Positions 42,985 through 52,700 of a stretch of 64,000 bases of DNA are shown here, piece after piece (within the stretch, counting starts at the first letter, position 1; every line of letters begins with the position of its first letter). Source of the DNA: UBA5336 sp964492485. Lineage in GTDB: Bacteria; Pseudomonadota; Alphaproteobacteria; Caulobacterales; Hyphomonadaceae. The stretch lies in the NCBI GenBank assembly GCA_964492485.1, contig CAZBKM010000013.1:19592-83591 (forward strand), written 5' to 3'. The notes under the pieces were generated by a model that was not told the origin of the DNA, made no database searches, and was given only the letters and a program-made list of their open reading frames with translations. The position numbers and the translations under genes are program-made.

Positions 42985-43557
42985 ATGCGCCTATCCCTTC
43001 GTCCCACGCTCGCCGTCCTGCTCGCGACCACGCTCGCCGCCTGTGGCGGACGGGTCGGGGAGGTTTTCGACTCGCGCCAGAATATCGGCCCCTGCCCGCC
43101 GGTGGGCTCGCTCTACGATGCCGCGCGGGTGGTAAAGTTCGATGGCGAGGACGAGGTCTTCGGCAACGTGACCTATACGGGCGAGATCACCGATGTTCGC
43201 GCCGAATGCCGGTATGTGGGCGACGATCCGGTCACCGTACGCATGGAGGTCGACTTCGCCTTCGGACGTGGCCCCAAGGCGGAGTCGAATGCCCATACCT
43301 ATCGCTACTTCGTTGCGGTCACGCGGCGCGACGCCACCGTGCTGGAGCGCCAGGACTTCGACCTGCGTGCAGAGTTCGGCAACGCGCCGGTCACGGGCAT
43401 GACGGAGCGGATCACCGAGATCACCATTCCCCGCGCCGATGAGAGCATTTCGGCGGCAAACTTCGAAGTGATCGTCGGGTTCGTCCTGAACGACGACCAG
43501 CTGGCCTTCAATCGCGGCGGCAAGCGGTTCCGGCTCGATGCCCGCGTCGAGGACTGA
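42985..43557 (+). CDS. Lipoprotein of unknown function
   Basis: 190 residues. Signal peptide and lipobox LAVLLATTLAAC, lipidation at Cys near residue 21. The mature part is beta-rich with RAECRYVGDDPVTVRMEVDFAFGRGP and YFVAVTRRDATVLERQDF. I see the pattern of conserved alphaproteobacterial lipoproteins but no named family. The ATG at 42985 is 12 bases after GGAAGG; the ATG at 42973 would have no spacing. It ends 19 bp before argS and may be cotranscribed. Confidence 0.75.
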   Translation: MRLSLRPTLAVLLATTLAACGGRVGEVFDSRQNIGPCPPVGSLYDAARVVKFDGEDEVFGNVTYTGEITDVRAECRYVGDDPVTVRMEVDFAFGRGPKAESNAHTYRYFVAVTRRDATVLERQDFDLRAEFGNAPVTGMTERITEITIPRADESISAANFEVIVGFVLNDDQLAFNRGGKRFRLDARVED

Positions 43558-43576
43558 CGCGTCTGGAGCGCGACAA

Positions 43577-45349
43577 ATGCCCGATCTTGCTGCGGAACTG
43601 ACGATCATATGCGCCCGCGCGTTCGAGTCCGAGGGGCTCGAGCCGCGCTGGGGCGAAGTCCGCCGGTCTGACCGGCCGGAACTCGCTGATTTCCAGTGCA
43701 ACGGCGCCATGGGCTCAGCCAGACAGGCCGGCCGCAAGCCTCGCGAGATCGCCGATGCCGTGGCCGAATCGCTCCGGGAGCACCCCCTTCTCGACGCGGT
43801 GGACGTGGCCGGGCCGGGCTTCCTGAACCTGAAGGTCGCGGCCGACGCCCTGGCAGCGCGGGCCGAAGCCATCCGCGCGGATGAGCGCTGCGGGGCCGAA
43901 CCTGTTGAGGGTGCGGAACGTATCGTTCTGGATTTTGGCGGGCCGAATGTGGCCAAGCCGATGCATGTGGGCCACCTTCGGTCCGCCGTGATCGGAGACA
44001 CGTTGCAGCGGCTTTTCCGCTTCCTGGGCGATTCGGTGGTCTCCGATGTGCACCTGGGCGACTGGGGATTGCAGATGGGGCATCTGATCACCGAGCTCGC
44101 CGAGGAGCAGCCCGACCTGCCCTATTTCGACGAAGCCTTCACCGGGCCCTATCCGGAGACGCCGCCCGTGGCGCTGGATGATCTGGCACGCCTCTATCCT
44201 GCCGCGTCTGCCAAGGCCAAGGCCGACCCCGCGCGCAATGCCCTCAGCCAATCTGCCGTGGCCGATCTACAGGCCGGGCGGCCCGGCTACCGCGCCCTGC
44301 TGCGGCATTTCATCGACGTCTCGGTGGCTGCATTGAAGCAGGATTACGCGTTCCTGAACGTCTCGTTCGACCTCTGGAAGGGCGAGAGCGACGTGGACGG
44401 ACGCATTCCCGCGCTCGTCGAACGGTTCAAGGCGGCCGGACTGGCACGCGAGGACGAGGGCGCCCTGATCGTCGACGTCACGCGGGAGGGCGACTCCAAG
44501 GCGTATCCTCCGGTCCTGTTGGTCAATTCGCGCGGCGGGACCGGTTACCACACGACAGATCTCGCCACGATCGAGGACAGGGTCGAGCGCCTCGACCCGC
44601 CGCCAGACCGCATGATCTACGTGGTCGACGCGCGCCAGGCGCTACATTTCGAGCAGGTCTTCCGGGCGGCTGACGCTCTCGGCCTGTTTCCCGAGGACCG
44701 GCTGGAGCATATCGGCTTCGGCACCGTGAACGGACCCGACGGCAAGCCGTTCAAGACCCGAGAGGGCGGCGTGCTCCGCCTGTCCGACCTGAACGGCATG
44801 GCCCTGGCCGAAGCGGAGCGGAAGATCGCCGAGGGTGCGCGCCTGCCAGAAGACATGGGGGCGCAGGAGCGCGCCGACGTGGCCCGGAAGGTGGCGCGCG
44901 CGGCGCTGCGCTTCGCCGACCTGGTCAACACCCGCACCACCAATTACGTTTTCGATCTCGACCGCTTCACCAGCTTCGAGGGCAAGACCGGTCCTTACAT
45001 GCTCTACGCGGCCGTGCGGATCCAGTCACTCCTGCGCCGCGCTCGGGCCGACGGGCATGCGCCGGGCCCGATCCGGATCGGGAGCGAGGCCGAACGTGCC
45101 CTGGTGCTGGCGCTGGACGGCTTCGGCCAGGCCCTCCATTCCGCCCGTGCCCGCCGTATGCCACACCTCCTTTGCGAGCAACTCTATGGCGTTGCGCAGG
45201 CCTTCTCGGCTGTGTATGGCGCGCACCCGATCGCGGCCGAGCCGGACCCCGAGGTTCGGGCGGCCCGTCTGGGCCTGTGCGAGGCGACCCTGCACCAGCT
45301 CCGCACGGGGCTCGACCTCCTCGGTATCGACATACCCGAGCGGATGTAG
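43577..45349 (+). CDS. argS: Arginyl-tRNA synthetase
   Basis: 590 residues. Class I synthetase: the HIGH-like motif is HVGH in KPMHVGHLRSAVIGDTL, and the KMSKS-equivalent segment is KPFKTREGGVLRLSDL. The N-terminal additional domain (1-90) and the C-terminal anticodon-binding domain are in place, with NVSFDLWKGESDV and FDLDRFTSFEGKTGPY as family markers. The start at 43577 is preferred over the earlier in-frame ATG, which overlaps the upstream gene. Full length. Confidence 0.96.
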   Translation: MPDLAAELTIICARAFESEGLEPRWGEVRRSDRPELADFQCNGAMGSARQAGRKPREIADAVAESLREHPLLDAVDVAGPGFLNLKVAADALAARAEAIRADERCGAEPVEGAERIVLDFGGPNVAKPMHVGHLRSAVIGDTLQRLFRFLGDSVVSDVHLGDWGLQMGHLITELAEEQPDLPYFDEAFTGPYPETPPVALDDLARLYPAASAKAKADPARNALSQSAVADLQAGRPGYRALLRHFIDVSVAALKQDYAFLNVSFDLWKGESDVDGRIPALVERFKAAGLAREDEGALIVDVTREGDSKAYPPVLLVNSRGGTGYHTTDLATIEDRVERLDPPPDRMIYVVDARQALHFEQVFRAADALGLFPEDRLEHIGFGTVNGPDGKPFKTREGGVLRLSDLNGMALAEAERKIAEGARLPEDMGAQERADVARKVARAALRFADLVNTRTTNYVFDLDRFTSFEGKTGPYMLYAAVRIQSLLRRARADGHAPGPIRIGSEAERALVLALDGFGQALHSARARRMPHLLCEQLYGVAQAFSAVYGAHPIAAEPDPEVRAARLGLCEATLHQLRTGLDLLGIDIPERM

Positions 45350-45425
45350 CCGCGCGCACCCGCGAAAGGAGGCGACCTCAGCCCGTCGCGCGGGCGTCCG
45401 CGTCCTGAAACCGGGCTCAGACGAC

Positions 45426-45531
45426 TATAGAATTTTCGAGCGAAGTGGGACCCGGTTCGCGTTAAGAAAATGCTCAAAAACAAGAACATAGCGCATCTTC
45501 ACTGACTCCGATTGATTTGAAGATGCGCTAG
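45426..45531. repeat. Composite palindromic element, identical over 100 bp to the one at 17.3 kb
   Basis: Module 1 (from 45430) plus module 2 (45490-45529). Positions 45432-45531 equal 17263-17362 base for base. It lies between argS and the convergent mutY, and the mutY frame runs into module 2. Confidence 0.92.
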
Positions 45532-46563
45532 CCGCAGCGCCTTTGCGAAGAGGCTGGGCAGTCCGATGGCGTCCTGGATGGGGTACCAGAGCCCCTCGGG
45601 GCGCGGGCCGGTCGGCGTGCCCCGCCACACATCGAGGTCCAGGGCAAAATGGGTGAAGACGTGGCGTACCTGGCCGCGGGCCTCCCACCTGGCGGCGGCG
45701 GGCGCGTGTCGGGTGGGGTCGGTCGACGGGGTGGTGGTCCACGGCGTGGTCGGTAGCCCCAGCATGCCGCCCAGCAATCCCTTGTCCGGACGGCGCTCCA
45801 GCAGCACCGCGTCCCCGCTGACCAGGACGAAGGCGGTCCCGCGGCGCACGGGCCTGGCGCGCTTGGCGGGCTTGATGGGATAACGCTCCGGCTGTCCCTG
45901 TGCATGGGCGGCGCACAGCGGTTCCAGCGGACAGGCCCGACAATCCGGCCGGCGCGGCGTGCAGACCGTTGCGCCGAGATCCATGAGGGCCTCGGCAAAG
46001 GCGCCGGGCTGGTCCCGCGGCACCAGGGCCGCCACCGTGCCGGCAATCTTCCGCTTGGCCTGGGCCCAGTCCATGTCCAGGGCCATCAGCCGGGAAAAGA
46101 CCCGCTCCACATTGCCGTCGACGGCCGCGGCAGGCCGGTCGAAGGCAAGCGCCGCAACGGCACCGGCCGTATAGGGGCCGACGCCGGGCAGGGCGCGCAG
46201 CCCCTCCACGGTGTCGGGGAATGCGCCCCGCGCGGCGACGGCGCGCGCGCACTTCAGCAGGTTCCGGGCGCGTGCGTAATAGCCGAGCCCGGCCCAGGCT
46301 GACATCACCTCGCCATCCTCGGCCGCTGCGAGGTCCTCGACATGCGGCCAGCGGGCGATGAAGGCATGGAAGTAGCGGGTAGCATGGGGGATGGTGGTCT
46401 GCTGGAGCATGATCTCCGACAGCCACACGTGATAGGGGTCGGGCCGGCGACCTGCGGCCCGCGCGCCGGGCCCGACGCGCCAGGGAAGGTCACGGGCCCT
46501 GACCGCGTACCAGTCCAGCAGACGCCGGGAGAGTTCCCCGGTCAATTTGTGGAAATCGCCCAT
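45499..46563 (-). CDS. mutY: A/G-specific adenine glycosylase MutY
   Basis: 354 residues. It removes adenine mispaired with 8-oxoguanine. The catalytic Glu lies in LSEIMLQQTTI, the helix-hairpin-helix in LPGVGPYTAGAVAALAF with Asp in VDGNVERVF, and the iron-sulfur Cys pattern is C-x6-C-x2-C-x5-C (CTPRRPDCRACPLEPLC). A NUDIX-like C-terminal domain follows. The last ten codons (LAHLQINRSQ) are encoded by the palindromic repeat. It diverges from dciA, an order conserved in the group. Confidence 0.95.
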   Translation of the reverse strand: MGDFHKLTGELSRRLLDWYAVRARDLPWRVGPGARAAGRRPDPYHVWLSEIMLQQTTIPHATRYFHAFIARWPHVEDLAAAEDGEVMSAWAGLGYYARARNLLKCARAVAARGAFPDTVEGLRALPGVGPYTAGAVAALAFDRPAAAVDGNVERVFSRLMALDMDWAQAKRKIAGTVAALVPRDQPGAFAEALMDLGATVCTPRRPDCRACPLEPLCAAHAQGQPERYPIKPAKRARPVRRGTAFVLVSGDAVLLERRPDKGLLGGMLGLPTTPWTTTPSTDPTRHAPAAARWEARGQVRHVFTHFALDLDVWRGTPTGPRPEGLWYPIQDAIGLPSLFAKALRLAHLQINRSQ

Positions 46564-46604
46564 CCGCGATTCTCCCTGACAGCGACTCCGGCTATGCTAA
46601 TTCG

Positions 46605-47198
46605 ATGGTTGATGCATCCAAGCCGTCCGATCCGCCCGGACGTCGCCCCGCAAATCCGATCGAGGAAGCCCGCGCCCGCGTGGCTCTGCGCTACCGCCGG
46701 GCGCGGGGGCTCGCGCCGCCGCCGCCGGGAATCGGCGATCTCGCAACCCGGCTGGCCCGCAACGTCCTTCCCGAGAAGGCCAACAGCCTGGACGCGCTGC
46801 GGACCCGCTGGGTGGAAGTCGTCGGCCCGCGGCTGGCGAAGATGTGCGCGCCGGAGAAGGCATCGAGCGGAAAGGGCGGACGCACGCTGACGCTCCGGGT
46901 GCTGCCCGCAGCGGCCCCGCTGGTCCAGCATCAGAGCCGCGATCTGCTGCAGAAGATCGAATTGGCTGGCTGCGGGAAGTTCACCGCGATCAGGCTGAGC
47001 CAGGGGCCTCTGCCGGGCATGGGCACGGCCGCACCGGTCAAGCGCCGACGTGCCCTGACCGCCGATGAACTCGCCTGGCTGGAAGAGAGCGTCCGGCCCA
47101 TCGAGGATCCGGCCCTGCGGGCGGCAACTATGGCCCTGGGGCAGGCTGTGTTATCGGCGGAACCGCCAGCGGGTGCCCGGCGCGGCGGGGCGCGTTAA
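46605..47198 (+). CDS. dciA: DciA-type DUF721 protein
   Basis: 197 residues. The central part LDALRTRWVEVVGPRLAKMCAPEK and GGRTLTLRVLPAAAPLVQHQS is the DUF721 (DciA) domain, the replicative helicase operator of most bacteria without DnaC. The family often sits beside mutY and smc in alphaproteobacteria, as here. The N-terminal 40 residues are Pro- and Arg-rich and probably disordered; the C-terminal third is also variable. Starts with ATG, 41 bp from mutY on the opposite strand. Confidence 0.87.
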   Translation: MVDASKPSDPPGRRPANPIEEARARVALRYRRARGLAPPPPGIGDLATRLARNVLPEKANSLDALRTRWVEVVGPRLAKMCAPEKASSGKGGRTLTLRVLPAAAPLVQHQSRDLLQKIELAGCGKFTAIRLSQGPLPGMGTAAPVKRRRALTADELAWLEESVRPIEDPALRAATMALGQAVLSAEPPAGARRGGAR

Positions 47199-47240
47199 CC
47201 CTTTGGCAAGGACGCCGAACCAGTCTGTTAAGAAAAGGTT

Positions 47241-47993
47241 ATGCCGATGACCCAGTTTTTTCCTCGTGCCCTTGTCGCGGCGCTGAGCCTGATGCTGATC
47301 CCCGCCTGCGGAAACGCCAACGGTCAGGACGGCGCACCCGAGCCGTCCGGCGCGCCCGACGGTAGCGCCCTGGAGGAAATGTTTCAGGGGGGCGCGGACG
47401 CGCCCGTCACGCTGATCGAGTATGCGTCGGTGACGTGCGGTGCCTGCAAGCAGTTCCACGAAACCGTCTATCCGGCCCTGAAGACGCGCTACATCGAAAC
47501 CGGCAAGCTGAAATACGTCTTCCGCGAATTCCCGACCCCGCCGGAGGATATCGCCCTGGCCGGCTTCGCCCTGGCGCGCTGCGCTGGCCCGGACCGGTAC
47601 TTCGATGTCCTGGATGATCTTTTCGAGCATCAGGTCGGCATCATCCAGGCCGCCCGCAACGGCGCCGCGGCCAGCGCGCTGGCTGCCGTGGGCGAGCGTC
47701 ATGGCATCGGGGGTGAGGAGGCCTTCCGGGCTTGTATCAACAGCCGGGAGATCCGCCGGGCCATGGCCGACGTCATCCTGACGGGCGAGGAGTATGGCGT
47801 GAATGCCACGCCGACCCTGATCCTGCAGGGCGAGAAGCTGGAGACGAGCCGCCAGAGCCGCACGGTCGAGGGCCTGACAGGCCTGATCGACGCCGAACTC
47901 ATGGCCCTGGGGCTCGAGCCACCCGCGGCGGACGGCGAGACGGCGGACGACCAGGGCGAGAGCGAGCCGGCCGCCCCGGCGGACGCCCGATAG
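47241..47993 (+). CDS. DsbA-family thiol:disulfide protein, lipoprotein-like
   Basis: 250 residues. A signal with a possible lipobox (LSLMLIPAC) suggests membrane anchoring in the periplasm. The thioredoxin-like active site is CGAC in YASVTCGACKQFHETVYP, with the cis-Pro in VNATPTLIL. This is the DsbA/Com1-type oxidoreductase that regularly lies between dciA and smc. A disordered acidic C-terminal tail follows. It begins 42 bp after dciA and ends 12 bp before smc, so cotranscription is likely. Confidence 0.88.
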   Translation: MPMTQFFPRALVAALSLMLIPACGNANGQDGAPEPSGAPDGSALEEMFQGGADAPVTLIEYASVTCGACKQFHETVYPALKTRYIETGKLKYVFREFPTPPEDIALAGFALARCAGPDRYFDVLDDLFEHQVGIIQAARNGAAASALAAVGERHGIGGEEAFRACINSREIRRAMADVILTGEEYGVNATPTLILQGEKLETSRQSRTVEGLTGLIDAELMALGLEPPAADGETADDQGESEPAAPADAR

Positions 47994-48005
47994 GCAGGCG
48001 CCGGC

Positions 48006-51000
48006 ATGCACATCACCGAGCTGCGCATCGCCGGCTTCAAGTCCTTTGTCGACCCACAGGACTTGCCGATCGAACCCGGCCTGACCGGCGTGGTCGGGCC
48101 GAATGGCTGCGGCAAGTCCAACCTTCTCGAGGCCCTGCGTTGGGCCATGGGTGCCTCCTCGGCCAAGGCCATGCGCGGCGGCGAGATGGACGATCTGATC
48201 TTTTCCGGCGCCGATGGTCGTCCTGCCCGGGAAACGGCCGAGGTCACGCTCGTGCTCGACAATACAAGGCGGCTGGCTCCGGCGGAGTTCAACACCGCTG
48301 ATGTCCTCGAGGTCACCCGACGTCTGAAACGGGGCGGCGGGTCCACCTATCGGCTCAATGGTCGCACGGTGCGGGGCAAGGACATCCAGCTCCTGTTTGC
48401 CGATGCATCGACCGGGGCGAACTCCCCGGCCTTGGTCCGGCAGGGCCAGATCTCCGAACTCATCGCATCAAAGCCCCAGAACCGGCGTCGCATCCTCGAG
48501 GATGCCGCTGGCATCTCCGGTCTGAACACCCGTCGCCACGAAGCCGAGCTGAAGTTGAAGGCAGCGGAGTCGAATCTCGAGCGGCTGGCTGATGTTTCGG
48601 CAGAAGTGGAGCGCCAGCTCGAAGGGCTGAAGCGCCAGGCCCGGAAAGCCAGGAAGTACGCCGCGCTGAGCGAAGAGATCGCGTCCCTGGAAGCCTATGT
48701 GGCGCATCTGAAATGGCAGGCGGCGTCCACCGCCGAAGCCGAGGCTCGCGCCGCGCTGGACACCGCCCGGACCGATGTCGAACGCCTGACGCGTGCCGCC
48801 GCGGTGGCCGAGACCGAACGGCTTAACGCCAGTGAGGGATTGCAGCCGCTCCGGGAGGCGGAGCAGGTGGCCAGTGCAAAACTGGGTCAGGCACGGATCG
48901 CGCTGGCGCGGCTCGAGGCCGAGCGCCAGTCCGCCCGCGATACTGCGGAGCGTCTGCAGGCCGAGCAGGTCCGATTGGCTGAGGATATCGCCCGCGAACG
49001 TGCGGCACGCGACGAGGCCGAGGAGGCGCTGGCGCGCACGGCAGAGGAACTCGCCACATTGCCGCAGCCGGACCCGGAGGCTCTGGAAGCCCAGGAGGCC
49101 CGGGCCCGCGAGGCGCTCGATGCGGCGGCCGCGGCGCGCGTGCAGGCCCAGTCCGAAGCTGACGCGGCGCAGGCCCGGGTGTCCGACCTGCGCGCGCAAC
49201 GCGACGCCGCCGAACAGGCGCGCCGGCGTGCGGAGGCGCGCATCGCGGCGCTGAGGGCGGAGGTGGAGCGCCTGACGTCGGACCTCGAGGCCCTGCCCGA
49301 TGCGGACGCTTTGCGGCGCGAGGCGGGCGAAGCGGTCGATCGGGTCTCATTGGCCGAACACCGGCGGAAGATGGCCGACGACGCCGTTACCGAGGCCGAG
49401 GACGCGGTGGCCCGTCGGCGCGCGGATGAGGCCCGCGAGGCCGGTCCCCGTGACGCTGCGCGGAGCGATCTGGCGGCCCTGGATGCCGAAATCGCGGGGC
49501 TGGAGCGCCTTTTGGCCCCTGGCGAGGACGTGACGGCACCGCCAGTCGTGGACCGGGTGCGCGCTGCGCCGGGCTACGAGACCGCTGTCGCGGCCGCTCT
49601 GGGTGATGATCTCCAGGCGCCCACCGATACGACGGCACCGCTTTACTGGTCGCACGCTGGCCGGGCGACGGACGATTGCGAGCCGCTGCCGGCTGGGGCC
49701 ACCCCCTTGTCCGATCGGGTGACGGCGCCGCCCGAGCTGGCCGCTCGGCTGGCGCGGTGCGGGGTGGTCGAGGCCAGTGACGGTCCGCGCCTGGCCGCGA
49801 TGCTGAGGCCAGGCCAACGCCTGGTCTCGCCAGATGGGCATTTATGGCGCTGGGACGGCTTCGTGCGCACGCCGAGGGCAGGCGCATCCGGTGCCGAGCG
49901 GCTGGCGCAGCAGGCGCGACTGGACGCTGCCCGTGCGGAACGACCTGCGCTTGCCGAGGCGCTTTCACGGGCGGACTCGGCTCATGCGGCGGCGCGCGAA
50001 GCGCTTCGCGTGGCCGAGGCCCGGCTGACCGAGGCCCGCAAGGCTGTTGCACCGGCTCAGGCCGAACTCGACGCCGCTCGCCGGGTGCAGACGCAGGCCG
50101 AACAGGTGGCCGCACGGGCGGAACTGCAAGGCGAGACCGCCACAGCCGCCCTGGCCCGCGCCCGAGCAGACCTGTCTGCGGCCGGGGACGGCCTGGAGCC
50201 CGAACAGGAGACGGAGACCGCCGAAGCGCTGACGGCCGCAGAGGCCGCGCTTCGCTCTGCGCGCGAGCGGCTCGAGACCGCGCGCGACGAGGAGACGGAG
50301 GCCCGCGGCCGGCTGAACGACCTGACCCGTGACCGCGAACAGACCGAGCGGCGTCGGGCGGCCCTTGAGCGCGAGCAGACGGCTGCGCGTCGACGGCTTG
50401 AGGCGGCAGACAGCCGGCTGACCGCCCTCGCCGAGCGCGACGCCAAGGTGACCGAGGAGGCGCGCAAGGCCGCCCACGCTCCCGAGGCGCTGGACGCCGA
50501 CTTGTCGGCACTCGCTGCCCGCGTGGAGGGCTATGAACGCGACCGCAAGGCTGCAGCCGATGCGCTCGCCGAAAGGGAGGCGGCCAGTCGGGCCGCCGAG
50601 ACCGCCGCGCGCGAGGCTGTCCAGGCCGCGTCGGGCGCGCGCGAATCGCTTGCCGCGGCCCGCGTGAAGCTGGAGGGGGCCGAGGCGCGCCTGGCCGATT
50701 GCGTGGCCGAGGCGCGCGAGTCGTTCCAACGCACGCCGGAGGGCCTTCTGACACTCGCCCGGGCCGGGCTGGATGCGGAGTCGCTCGCCGTGCTCGACCG
50801 GGGGGAGGCCGAACGCCGTATCCTCATCCTTCGCCGTGACCGGGACGCGCTCGGCGGCGTCAATATGGATGCCGAAGCCGAGGCGGAAGCGCTGGCCGAA
50901 CGTCTGGGTACCCAGGCCGAGGAAAAGGCCGACCTGGAAGCGGCCATCGCAAAGCTGCGCCAGGGGGTCGATGCCCTGAACGCGGAAGGCCGCGAGCGCC

Positions 51001-51476
51001 TGATGGCGGCCTTCGAGACCGTGGACACCCATTTCCAGGCCCTGTTCCGGGCCCTGTTCCAGGGTGGCCAGGCGGAGCTCAAGCTGATCGACGCCGAGGA
51101 TCCGCTGGCAGCGGGCCTCGAGATCATGGCTCAACCGCCTGGAAAGCGCCTGGGGACACTTTCGCTGATGTCAGGCGGTGAGCAGGCGCTGACGGCGGCG
51201 GCGCTGATCTTCGCGGTGTTCCTGTCGCGGCCGGCGCCGATCTGCGTGCTGGACGAAGTGGACGCTCCGCTTGACGATGCAAACGTGGACCGGTTCTGCC
51301 GGATGCTTGACGAGATGCGGTCACGCACCGATACCCGCTTTGTGGTGATCACGCACAATGCGGTGACCATGAGCCGCATGGATCGCCTCTTCGGGGTGAC
51401 CATGCGGGAGCGTGGCGTCTCGAAACTGGTCTCGGTGGACCTGGGGACAGCCGAAGATCTGGTTGCGGCGGAATAG
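48006..51476 (+). CDS. smc: Chromosome segregation protein SMC
   Basis: 1156 residues, full length. The N-terminal head has Walker A GPNGCGKSN and AMRGGEMDDLIFSG. Two long coiled coils (about 170-500 and 650-1000, rich in Ala, Glu and Arg) flank a hinge near 500-640. The C-terminal head has the signature LSLMSGGEQALTAAALIFA and Walker B ICVLDEVDAPLDDANV. It works with ScpA and ScpB, not encoded here. Its stop is 6 bp before atpI. Confidence 0.97.
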   Translation: MHITELRIAGFKSFVDPQDLPIEPGLTGVVGPNGCGKSNLLEALRWAMGASSAKAMRGGEMDDLIFSGADGRPARETAEVTLVLDNTRRLAPAEFNTADVLEVTRRLKRGGGSTYRLNGRTVRGKDIQLLFADASTGANSPALVRQGQISELIASKPQNRRRILEDAAGISGLNTRRHEAELKLKAAESNLERLADVSAEVERQLEGLKRQARKARKYAALSEEIASLEAYVAHLKWQAASTAEAEARAALDTARTDVERLTRAAAVAETERLNASEGLQPLREAEQVASAKLGQARIALARLEAERQSARDTAERLQAEQVRLAEDIARERAARDEAEEALARTAEELATLPQPDPEALEAQEARAREALDAAAAARVQAQSEADAAQARVSDLRAQRDAAEQARRRAEARIAALRAEVERLTSDLEALPDADALRREAGEAVDRVSLAEHRRKMADDAVTEAEDAVARRRADEAREAGPRDAARSDLAALDAEIAGLERLLAPGEDVTAPPVVDRVRAAPGYETAVAAALGDDLQAPTDTTAPLYWSHAGRATDDCEPLPAGATPLSDRVTAPPELAARLARCGVVEASDGPRLAAMLRPGQRLVSPDGHLWRWDGFVRTPRAGASGAERLAQQARLDAARAERPALAEALSRADSAHAAAREALRVAEARLTEARKAVAPAQAELDAARRVQTQAEQVAARAELQGETATAALARARADLSAAGDGLEPEQETETAEALTAAEAALRSARERLETARDEETEARGRLNDLTRDREQTERRRAALEREQTAARRRLEAADSRLTALAERDAKVTEEARKAAHAPEALDADLSALAARVEGYERDRKAAADALAEREAASRAAETAAREAVQAASGARESLAAARVKLEGAEARLADCVAEARESFQRTPEGLLTLARAGLDAESLAVLDRGEAERRILILRRDRDALGGVNMDAEAEAEALAERLGTQAEEKADLEAAIAKLRQGVDALNAEGRERLMAAFETVDTHFQALFRALFQGGQAELKLIDAEDPLAAGLEIMAQPPGKRLGTLSLMSGGEQALTAAALIFAVFLSRPAPICVLDEVDAPLDDANVDRFCRMLDEMRSRTDTRFVVITHNAVTMSRMDRLFGVTMRERGVSKLVSVDLGTAEDLVAAE

Positions 51477-51482
51477 CGCGCC

Positions 51483-51806
51483 ATGAACGAGCATGACGAT
51501 CTCAAGGCCCGCATCGAGGCGGCCAAGGCGAAGGCAAGGCCGGAGCCGGAACAGCAGCGGGCGCACGGTTCAGCGGGACGTGCCGCCAGTGCGCTCGGCC
51601 ACAGCTTCGGGATGGTGATCGCCGTTGCGCTGGGCGGCTGGATCGGCTTCAGCATTGACAAGGCGCTGGGGACTGGTCCATGGGCGCTGCTGATTTTCCT
51701 GCTGTTCGGCATGTGTGCCGGATTTCTCAACCTGATCCGCGCCGCGCGGCAGATGTCCCGCGACGCCGAGCACGAAGACCCGGCGCGGGCGCCGCGCGAT
51801 GACTAG
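51483..51806 (+). CDS. atpI: ATP synthase protein I (AtpI)
   Basis: 107 residues. Two membrane helices: FGMVIAVALGGWIGFSIDKAL and WALLIFLLFGMCAGFLNLI, with charged ends, matching AtpI/AtpQ-type accessory proteins at the head of F0 operons. It is thought to help assemble the c-ring. Six bases separate it from smc and 20 from atpB. It is short and divergent, but position makes the call secure. Confidence 0.9.
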   Translation: MNEHDDLKARIEAAKAKARPEPEQQRAHGSAGRAASALGHSFGMVIAVALGGWIGFSIDKALGTGPWALLIFLLFGMCAGFLNLIRAARQMSRDAEHEDPARAPRDD

Positions 51807-51826
51807 AACAAGGATGGCTGGGTGCC

Positions 51827-52585
51827 ATGGCTGACGGCAAGATCGATCCCATCAAGCAGTTCGAAGTGACCCGTGTCGCAGAGCTCCGGCTTGGCGGCCT
51901 CGACGTCTCGATTACCAATGCCTCGCTCTACATGGCGCTGGCGGCACTGGTGATCGTTGCCTTCTTCTTCATGGCGTCGCGCCGCGCTGCGCTCGTTCCC
52001 AGCCGCCTGCAGTCTGTCGGCGAGATGAGTTACGAGTTCATCGCCAACATGATACGCCAGACGGCAGGCGAGGAAGGGCTGCGCTTCTTCCCGTTTGTCT
52101 TCACACTGTTCTTCTTCATCTTCGCCGCGAACCTGATCGGCATGGTACCCTACGCCTTCACGACGACCAGCCACATCGTCGTGACAGGCATACTGGGCCT
52201 TGCCGTGTTTCTTCTGGTCACGGTCTTCGGCCTGATGAAGAACGGGCTCGGCTTCCTGAGGCTGTTCGCGCCGAAAGGCGTGCCGGCCCCGGTCTACATC
52301 CTGCTGGTGCCGATAGAGATCATCTCCTATTTCGCGCGCCCGCTTACCCTCGCCTTCCGTCTGTTCGCCAACATGCTGGCCGGCCACATCATGCTGAAGC
52401 TGCTTGTCAGCTTCGCCGCCGCAATGGCGGGCGCCGGGCTCGTAGGCATCTTCGGAGCCGCGCTGACGGTGGGTCTGGCCGTGGCGATTACCGCGCTCGA
52501 GATGCTGGTCGCCTTCCTGCAGGCCTTCGTCTTCGCGATCCTGACCTGCGTCTATATCTCCGACGCGCTCCACCCCAGTCACTAG
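51827..52585 (+). CDS. atpB: F0F1 ATP synthase subunit a
   Basis: 252 residues with five or six membrane helices. The helix with the essential proton-channel Arg reads RPLTLAFRLFANMLAGH. GAALTVGLAVAITALEMLVAFLQAFVFAIL follows with the conserved Glu-Gln region. It pairs with the c-ring to form the proton path. First structural gene of the F0 operon, followed 115 bp on by atpE. Confidence 0.97.
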   Translation: MADGKIDPIKQFEVTRVAELRLGGLDVSITNASLYMALAALVIVAFFFMASRRAALVPSRLQSVGEMSYEFIANMIRQTAGEEGLRFFPFVFTLFFFIFAANLIGMVPYAFTTTSHIVVTGILGLAVFLLVTVFGLMKNGLGFLRLFAPKGVPAPVYILLVPIEIISYFARPLTLAFRLFANMLAGHIMLKLLVSFAAAMAGAGLVGIFGAALTVGLAVAITALEMLVAFLQAFVFAILTCVYISDALHPSH

Positions 52586-52700
52586 GACCCACTGCACTGC
52601 GGCGAAAAAGCGTTCGCTGCCGACTTGACGCAACCCAGCTAACGCGCTTCACGGGCGCGGGATTAGACAACCAGCCGTTTCCGGAACAAGGAGAAGATCC

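Noticed and set aside
45425..46426. Minus-strand 333-codon frame overlapping mutY
   Set aside because: Out-of-frame shadow of MutY with an Arg/Gly/Ala-rich translation.
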